Shown here one piece after another: positions 58,419 to 64,000 of a DNA stretch of 64,000 bases. Below the pieces are notes generated by a model, which ran no database searches, had not been told where the DNA came from, and saw only the letters and a program-made list of their open reading frames with translations. This DNA comes from Flavobacterium sp. 9R (lineage in GTDB: Bacteria > Bacteroidota > Bacteroidia > Flavobacteriales > Flavobacteriaceae). The translations under genes and the position numbers were made by a program. Within the stretch, counting starts at the first letter, position 1. Each line of letters opens with the position of its first letter. The DNA is taken from assembly GCF_902506345.1 (NCBI RefSeq), contig NZ_LR733413.1:1877683-1941682 (forward strand), read 5' to 3'.

Positions 58419-59048
58419 TTATTTACTTAAATTATCTTCAATTACTTCCAAAGAACTCTCCAAAAGCACTAAATTATTAGCATTTAAAATAGCGTAAGTA
58501 CTTAATTCTGAACTACTTACAACATTAGACGCCTTTAAATTACGTGACGACAAATATACATTTTTATTGGTATCACCCAATATAAATAGTGATTTTTTAT
58601 TTTCTAACTCTAAAGCTTTCAAAACATTAATGAAATTTTTAGTGCTTGGCGTTTCAAAATTAAAGTCTTCCAAAACAATGATGTTTGATTCTTTAGCTTT
58701 AATAGAGAAAGCAGATTTTCTAGCCAATCTTTTTAAGTTTTTATTCAATTTAAATGAATAACTTCTTGGTCTTGGCCCGAAAACAGTTCCACCACCTTTA
58801 AACAATGGATTTTTTGCACTACCCGCACGAGCAGTACCAGTTCCTTTTTGTTTTTTAATCTTACGAGTACTTCCTGCTACTTCAGCTCTTTCTTTAGCTT
58901 TGTGCGTTCCTTGTCTTTGATTAGCAAGATATTGCTTAACATCAAGGTATACTGCGTGATTATTTGGTTCAATTGCGAATACTGAATCAGAAAGTTGAAC
59001 TTTTCTTCCAGTATCTTTTCCGTTGAAATCTAATACTTTTACTTCCAT
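58419..59048 (-). CDS. rplD: 50S ribosomal protein L4
   Basis: 209 residues. The long loop has TRKIKKQKGTGTARAGSAKNPLFKGGGTVFGPRPRSYSFKLNK. Its ATG overlaps the rplC stop by one base (TAATG at 59046-59050), implying coupled translation. In E. coli L4 autoregulates the S10 operon. Confidence 0.98.
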   Translation of the reverse strand: MEVKVLDFNGKDTGRKVQLSDSVFAIEPNNHAVYLDVKQYLANQRQGTHKAKERAEVAGSTRKIKKQKGTGTARAGSAKNPLFKGGGTVFGPRPRSYSFKLNKNLKRLARKSAFSIKAKESNIIVLEDFNFETPSTKNFINVLKALELENKKSLFILGDTNKNVYLSSRNLKASNVVSSSELSTYAILNANNLVLLESSLEVIEDNLSK

Positions 59049-59665
59049 TACTTCTGAATGATTACATAAGAGTTGTTATGCCCAGGAACACATCCTTTAA
59101 TAACTAGTAAGTTCTTATCAGAAACTACTTTTAAAACTCTAAGGTTTTGAACTTTTACATTTTCTCCTCCCATTCTTCCAGCCATACGCATTCCTTTGAA
59201 TACTCTAGATGGATAAGAAGAAGCTCCTACAGAACCTGGCGCTCTTAAACGGTTATGTTGACCATGAGTTGCTTGACCAACACCACCAAAACCGTGACGT
59301 TTCACAACCCCTTGAAAACCTTTACCTTTAGACACACCTTGTACATCCACAAATTCTCCTTCTTCAAAAATAGAAACATCGATAAGATCTCCTAATTTTT
59401 GTTCAGTTGCAAAATCTTGAAATTCAACGACTTTTTTCTTAGCAACAGTTCCCGCTTTTTTAAAGTGACCTAAAGCCGCTTTCGTGGAATGTTTCTCGTT
59501 TTTGTCATCGAAACCAAGTTGCAACGCTTCATACCCGTCAACCTCTTTGGTTCTGACTTGGGTAACAACGCATGGTCCAGCTTCGATTACCGTACAAGGA
59601 ATATTTTTCCCGTTTTCATCGAAAATACTAGTCATGCCGATTTTTCTACCAATTAACCCAGACAT
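59048..59665 (-). CDS. rplC: 50S ribosomal protein L3
   Basis: 205 residues. [19 protein letters not shown] opens it and [53 protein letters not shown] is the core. It is first after a complete promoter in the 154-bp gap to rpsJ, so it may start its own transcript. Confidence 0.98.
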   Translation of the reverse strand: MSGLIGRKIGMTSIFDENGKNIPCTVIEAGPCVVTQVRTKEVDGYEALQLGFDDKNEKHSTKAALGHFKKAGTVAKKKVVEFQDFATEQKLGDLIDVSIFEEGEFVDVQGVSKGKGFQGVVKRHGFGGVGQATHGQHNRLRAPGSVGASSYPSRVFKGMRMAGRMGGENVKVQNLRVLKVVSDKNLLVIKGCVPGHNNSYVIIQK

Positions 59666-59739
59666 AAATATTAATTATTAATTATTAAATATAAATATAG
59701 AACGCAGCTTTTAAGCAAATTCTATTTTTTTTGTGGGTG

Positions 59740-59771
59740 CAAAGGTATAACTTATTTACACACAATCCAAA
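59740..59771 (-). promoter_or_regulatory. Promoter upstream of rplC
   Basis: On the minus strand TTTG (59768-59771), 20 bases, then TACCTTTG (59740-59747): an excellent Bacteroidota promoter, giving a leader of about 65-75 nt before rplC. It suggests that the S10 segment starts here rather than at rpsJ. Confidence 0.78.
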
Positions 59772-59819
59772 AAATATTTTTTTGCCTAAAAACAGCGTTC
59801 TTAAATACTCTAGAACTAC

Positions 59820-60125
59820 TTAAACTTTGATTTCAACTTCAACTCCACTAGGCAATTCTAATTTCATTAAAGCATCAATTGTTTTAGATGAAGAAGAATA
59901 AATATCAATTAATCTCTTATATGACATTACTTCAAACTGCTCTCTTGCTTTCTTATTTACGTGCGGAGAACGCAATACTGTAAATAATTTTTTGTGTGTT
60001 GGCAATGGAATTGGACCAGTTACCACAGCACCAGTAGTTTTTACTGTTTTCACAATCTTTTCAGCAGATTTATCCACCAACATATGATCGTAAGATTTCA
60101 ATTTTATTCTGATTTTTTGACTCAT
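59820..60125 (-). CDS. rpsJ: 30S ribosomal protein S10
   Basis: 101 residues. [20 protein letters not shown] and [29 protein letters not shown] are canonical. S10 is also the NusB partner in antitermination. Eleven bp from fusA and no tuf between them. Confidence 0.98.
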
Positions 60126-60136
60126 TTTCTTAAAGA

Positions 60137-62293
60137 TTATGCGTTTCCTTTTGCTTTTTTGATAACTGCTTCTGAAATATTAGAAGGTGTTTCAGCGTAG
60201 TGTGAAAATTCCATTGTAGATGTTGCACGACCTGAAGATAAAGTTCTTAAAGTTGTAACATATCCAAACATTTCTGATAATGGAACATCTGCCTTAATAG
60301 TTTTTGCACCATTTCTATCACCCATGTCATTTACCTGACCTCTACGACGGTTAATATCACCAACGATATCTCCCATGTTTTCTTCTGGCGTAATAACTTC
60401 CATTTTCATAATAGGCTCAAGAATGATAGCACCAGCAGCTTTAGCAACTTCTCTATAACCCATTCTAGCTGCCAATTCAAAAGAAAGAGCATCAGAATCT
60501 ACAGGGTGGAAAGATCCATCTAATAAAGTCACTTTCAAACTATCCACCTGATAACCTGCTAAAGGACCAGTTTTCATAGCTTCACGGAAACCTTTTTCTA
60601 CAGAAGGAATATATTCTTTTGGAACGTTTCCTCCTTTTACCTCATTAACAAACTGCAATCCAACAGGAACTTTTCCATCAACTTCATCTGCAGGCTCAAC
60701 TCTAAATACGATATCACCGAATTTACCACGACCACCAGATTGTTTTTTGTAAGTTTCTCTATGTTGTGCAGATTTAGTAAACGCTTCTTTATATTCAACC
60801 TGAGGCTCACCTTGATTTACCTCAACTTTGAATTCACGTTTCATACGATCTACAAGGATATCCAAGTGCAACTCACCCATACCTGAGATAATAGTTTGCC
60901 CTGAAGCCTCATCAGTTCTAACAGTAAACGTTGGATCTTCTTCAGCTAATTTAGCCAAAGCCATACCCATTTTATCTACGTCAGCTTTAGTTTTTGGCTC
61001 AATAGCAATACCAATTACTGGTGCTGGGAATTTCATTGACTCAAGAATAATTGGGTGTTTTTCATCACACAATGTATCTCCAGTTTTGATATCTTTAAAT
61101 CCAACAGCTGCCCCAATATCACCTGCCTCGATATATTCGATTGGGTTTTGCTTGTTAGCATGCATTTGGTAGATACGAGAAATTCTCTCTTTGTTACCAG
61201 AACGTGTATTCAAAACATAAGAACCAGCATCTAATCTTCCAGAGTATGCACGGAAGAACGCTAAACGACCTACGAATGGGTCAGTTGCAATTTTAAACGC
61301 TAACGCAGCGAAAGGCTCTTTTACATCTGGCTTACGCAAGATTTGAGTTTGATCCTCTTCAAGCAATTCTGCATCATCTGGATGAATACCAGAGATTCCT
61401 TCTTTATCCATTGGAGATGGCAAGTATTTACATACTGCATCCAACATAAATTGAACTCCTTTATTTTTGAAAGATGAACCAGCAATCATAGGAATGATAG
61501 CCATATCCATAGTCGCAGCTCTTAACGCATTGTTAATCTCTTCTTCTGTAATAGAATCAGGATCTTCCATGTATTTATCAAGCAAGTTTTCATCGTAATC
61601 AGCAACCGCTTCAATAAGAATATCTCTGTACTCTTTTACTTCATCAACCATATCCGCAGGGATATCGATAATATCAAAAGTAGCACCTTGAGTAGCATCA
61701 TGCCAAACAATAGCTTGATTTTTAACCAAATCAACCACTCCTTTGAAATCATTTTCTTCACCAATTGGCAAAGTAATCGCTACCGCGTTAGATTTCAACA
61801 TATCACGTACTTGCTGACAAACTGCTAAGAAATTAGATCCTTGACGGTCCATTTTATTAACAAACCCCATACGAGGTACACGGTACTGATCTGCTAATCT
61901 CCAGTTAGTCTCAGATTGTGGCTCAACACCATCAACTGCACTAAACAAGAAAACTAATCCATCTAGTACACGCAACGAACGATTTACCTCTACTGTAAAG
62001 TCAACGTGACCAGGAGTATCGATAATGTTGAAGTGATAAGGTTTAGATTCTGGTAAAATTTTACCTTGCTCAGTTGGAAAATTCCATTCACAAGTTGTAG
62101 CAGCAGAAGTAATAGTAATACCTCTTTCTTGCTCTTGCGCCATCCAGTCCATTGTTGCAGCACCATCGTGTACTTCACCAATTTTGTGTGATTTTCCAGT
62201 ATAGAATAATATACGCTCAGTTGTTGTTGTTTTACCAGCATCAATATGAGCAGCAATTCCAATATTTCTTGTAAATTTAAGATCTCTAGCCAT
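60137..62293 (-). CDS. fusA: Elongation factor G
   Basis: 718 residues, a translocation GTPase. G1 is [19 protein letters not shown], then [24 protein letters not shown] and NKMDRQG. Domain IV has [11 protein letters not shown] and [17 protein letters not shown]. It lies between rpsG and rpsJ. Confidence 0.99.
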   Translation of the reverse strand: MARDLKFTRNIGIAAHIDAGKTTTTERILFYTGKSHKIGEVHDGAATMDWMAQEQERGITITSAATTCEWNFPTEQGKILPESKPYHFNIIDTPGHVDFTVEVNRSLRVLDGLVFLFSAVDGVEPQSETNWRLADQYRVPRMGFVNKMDRQGSNFLAVCQQVRDMLKSNAVAITLPIGEENDFKGVVDLVKNQAIVWHDATQGATFDIIDIPADMVDEVKEYRDILIEAVADYDENLLDKYMEDPDSITEEEINNALRAATMDMAIIPMIAGSSFKNKGVQFMLDAVCKYLPSPMDKEGISGIHPDDAELLEEDQTQILRKPDVKEPFAALAFKIATDPFVGRLAFFRAYSGRLDAGSYVLNTRSGNKERISRIYQMHANKQNPIEYIEAGDIGAAVGFKDIKTGDTLCDEKHPIILESMKFPAPVIGIAIEPKTKADVDKMGMALAKLAEEDPTFTVRTDEASGQTIISGMGELHLDILVDRMKREFKVEVNQGEPQVEYKEAFTKSAQHRETYKKQSGGRGKFGDIVFRVEPADEVDGKVPVGLQFVNEVKGGNVPKEYIPSVEKGFREAMKTGPLAGYQVDSLKVTLLDGSFHPVDSDALSFELAARMGYREVAKAAGAIILEPIMKMEVITPEENMGDIVGDINRRRGQVNDMGDRNGAKTIKADVPLSEMFGYVTTLRTLSSGRATSTMEFSHYAETPSNISEAVIKKAKGNA

Positions 62294-62303
62294 TTCTTAT
62301 GAA

Positions 62304-62780
62304 TTAAAATCTAAAGTGAGAGAAAGCTTTGTTAGCTTCTGCCATTTTGTGAGTATCCATTCTTTTCTTAACAGCAGCTCCTTCTTCTTTAGCCGCAGCT
62401 AAACATTCTGAAGCCAATCTTTGCGCCATTGATTTTTCGTTTCTTCTTCTTGAATAAAGAATCAACCATTTCATAGCCATAGATATTTTTCTGTCTGGAC
62501 GAATTTGCATTGGAATTTGGAATGTAGCTCCTCCAACTCTACGACTACGCACTTCTACGTGTGGCATAACGTTAGTTAAAGCATCTTTCCAGATTTCTAA
62601 TGAAGTTTTTTCATCGTTTTGTTTTTTAGACTCTATAATGTCAATTGCATCATAAAATACTTTAAACGCTGTAGATTTTTTACCATCCCACATTAAGTTG
62701 TTCACAAAACGCGTTACCAATTGATCATTAAACCTTGGATCTGGTAAAAGTGGTCTTTTCTTTGCCGCTCTTTTTCTCAT
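62304..62780 (-). CDS. rpsG: 30S ribosomal protein S7
   Basis: 158 residues. [38 protein letters not shown], and [32 protein letters not shown] are canonical. Ten bp upstream of fusA. Confidence 0.98.
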   Translation of the reverse strand: MRKRAAKKRPLLPDPRFNDQLVTRFVNNLMWDGKKSTAFKVFYDAIDIIESKKQNDEKTSLEIWKDALTNVMPHVEVRSRRVGGATFQIPMQIRPDRKISMAMKWLILYSRRRNEKSMAQRLASECLAAAKEEGAAVKKRMDTHKMAEANKAFSHFRF

Positions 62781-62814
62781 GTCTTTTTTTTAATTTTTTT
62801 ATTATTAGCACAAT

Positions 62815-62842
62815 AAAAAACACAGAATTATTATAACTCCGT
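62815..62842 (-). terminator. Weak terminator-like hairpin between rpsL and rpsG
   Basis: On the minus strand ACGGAGTTAT can pair, with G-T wobbles, to ATAATTCTGT. TTTTTT follows after TG. It is much weaker than the rpsN-rpsH hairpin. Confidence 0.4.
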
Positions 62843-62871
62843 ATCCAAAATCAAGCTTCTAACTTTTTAAA

Positions 62872-63255
62872 TTACTTTTTTGCTTCTTTTGGGCGTTTAG
62901 CACCATACTTAGATCTTCTTTGCGTTCTTCCAGCAACACCTGACGTATCAAGCGCACCACGAACGATGTGATATCTAACTCCTGGTAAATCTTTTACCCT
63001 TCCACCCCTAACTAATACTATCGAGTGCTCTTGTAAATTGTGTCCTTCTCCAGGGATGTAAGCATTCACTTCATTACCATTTGTCAAACGTACACGCGCA
63101 ACTTTACGCATTGCAGAGTTTGGTTTTTTTGGTGTAGTAGTGTAAACACGCGTACAAACCCCTCTTCTTTGAGGACAAGAATCTAAAGCAACCGATTTAC
63201 TCTTCTTAGTTATCTGAGTTCTTCCTGTTCTTACTAATTGTTGAATTGTTGGCAT
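62872..63255 (-). CDS. rpsL: 30S ribosomal protein S12
   Basis: 127 residues. [20 protein letters not shown] opens it, [21 protein letters not shown] carries the decoding-site lysine, and [31 protein letters not shown] follows. First gene of the superoperon, with a strong promoter upstream. Confidence 0.98.
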
Positions 63256-63289
63256 AATTAATACTAAAAATTTCTTATTATATTAAATT

Positions 63290-63304
63290 CCCGCTTTTTA
63301 CGGG
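63290..63304 (-). other. Leader hairpin before rpsL
   Basis: CCCG-TAAAAAG-CGGG forms a small stem-loop immediately after the -7 element, probably at the 5' end of the rpsL transcript. Confidence 0.45.
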
Positions 63305-63308
63305 GTTG

Positions 63309-63339
63309 CAAATGTATAAAATATTTTTCACTATACAAA
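63309..63339 (-). promoter_or_regulatory. Promoter of the ribosomal superoperon (rpsL)
   Basis: On the minus strand TTTG (63336-63339), 19 bases, then TACATTTG (63309-63316), an exact match to the Bacteroidota sigma-A consensus TTTG-N19-TAnnTTTG. Confidence 0.82.
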
Positions 63340-63377
63340 CCATAATTCATTAATTTTCAATATCCTCATTTTAGATT

Positions 63378-64000
63378 ATGAATTCCATAACATTCGGCAG
63401 ATATTTGCGTTACTTTAAATTCAAACTAATAACATTGAGATATTTACTTCTACTCATCTTTTTTACCACCACATTCCAAGTTTGCTTTGGTCAAAAGCTC
63501 ACTTTGAAAATAGCCGGAAAAACCGAAAAGGAAACAAAAATAATAGATTCTTTAAACTACAACAGAGTTCACAACAACATAACATCAATTAAAAAAGAAA
63601 TCCAATTAACTTCACATAAACTAGAAAAAATTGGCTACATAGAAAATAACCCAAGCGTAGTTGAGAAAAAAAATGACAGTACATTTCACACAGAAATAGA
63701 ATTAAAAGCACAAATAATATATATATATATATATATATAGGTAAAAACCAACACCTAAAACAATTATTCGATCAAGACGCAAATAAAGATACTTTAAGAA
63801 TTAAATATTCCGAAAGCAACACTTTATTGGAAGAATTTATTAAAAAACTAGAATCAAATGGTTATCCGTTAGCAAAAGTGCAATTAGTAGACATAAAAAG
63901 AAAAAACAACATATTAATTGCAGACCTAAGCATAAAAACCAATAGTCAGAGAAAAATCAATCAGATAGTAATAAAAAATAATGATTCAGAAAAAAAACAA
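63378..64000 (+). pseudogene. POTRA-containing outer-membrane protein (BamA/TamA-like), frame broken at an (AT)11 tract, 3' truncated by window
   Basis: The first open frame (63378-63740, 120 residues) starts with a hydrophobic signal (YLLLLIFFTTTFQVCFG) and stops at a TAG formed by the AT tract. The reading continues in the +2 frame from 63740 (GKNQHLKQLFDQDANKD) with no stop to the window end. It includes a POTRA-like stretch (LLEEFIKKLESNGYPLAKVQL, QRKINQIVI). Removing one AT unit, or adding two, joins both frames. It may therefore be a phase-variable gene in an off state, a true pseudogene, or a sequencing error. It is divergent from rpsL. Confidence 0.7.
63717..63739 (+). repeat. (AT)11A microsatellite in coding sequence
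   Basis: Eleven AT units plus A encode Ile-Tyr repeats in the first frame and then TAG. Ten or thirteen units would leave the downstream frame open. Confidence 0.85.

Overview
The window reads as chromosomal DNA from a member of the Flavobacteriia (Bacteroidota), most likely Flavobacterium or a close relative. The evidence is strong A/T bias; the promoter word TAnnTTTG with an upstream TTG/TTTG instead of an E. coli -10; an UpxY-type NusG paralogue in a capsule locus; the order rpsL-rpsG-fusA-rpsJ-rplC with no tuf gene; and zinc-free forms of S14 and L36. No rRNA, tRNA, CRISPR array or intact insertion sequence was seen.

Positions 1 to about 38,600 are a surface-polysaccharide locus, with every gene on the minus strand, so transcription runs right to left. 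It begins with a DegT aminotransferase, is interrupted by recR, and continues with a small Wza lipoprotein and a Wzc tyrosine kinase, nucleotide-sugar enzymes (TviC-like epimerase, Ugd, TviB-like dehydrogenase, RmlB), a HEPN/MNT toxin-antitoxin pair, the UpxY regulator, a four-helix-bundle protein, and a second export set (an 804-residue Wza and a Wzz). Then come a glycerophosphodiesterase-like lipoprotein, a dTDP-3-acetamido-3,6-dideoxyhexose module, a predicted CDP-ribitol module with a phosphopolyol transferase, Wzx, glycosyltransferases, Wzy, and a GDP-L-fucose module (gmd, fcl, manC and a cupin isomerase). The inferred product is a Wzx/Wzy-dependent capsule or O-antigen containing fucose, an N-acetylated 3-amino sugar, probably a uronic acid and possibly phosphoribitol. 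No initiating sugar-phosphate transferase and no rmlA are visible, so they must lie outside the window.

The spacers of this locus are unusual. One class is a hairpin with a nearly constant ten-base loop (TGCRWTAGCT) and stems that differ between copies but stay paired. The other is arrays of short words: octamers (GATTAAAC/GATTAACC) built into 47/55/63-bp units, and heptamers (GATAACT, CTATAAA). These arrays repeatedly run up to the stop codons of locus genes, and they flank the four-helix-bundle gene on both sides.

Positions 38,700 to 45,900 hold housekeeping genes: a CoA-binding protein, marC (the only complete gene clearly on the plus strand), two amidinotransferase-fold enzymes, gltA, eno and carA. 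Several are separated by clear intrinsic terminators. Positions 46,000 to 63,300 are the str/S10/spc/alpha ribosomal superoperon, from rpsL down to rplQ, with a perfect terminator-like hairpin between rpsN and rpsH. At the right edge a divergent gene for a POTRA-containing outer-membrane protein is broken by an (AT)11 tract; removing one AT unit would restore its frame.
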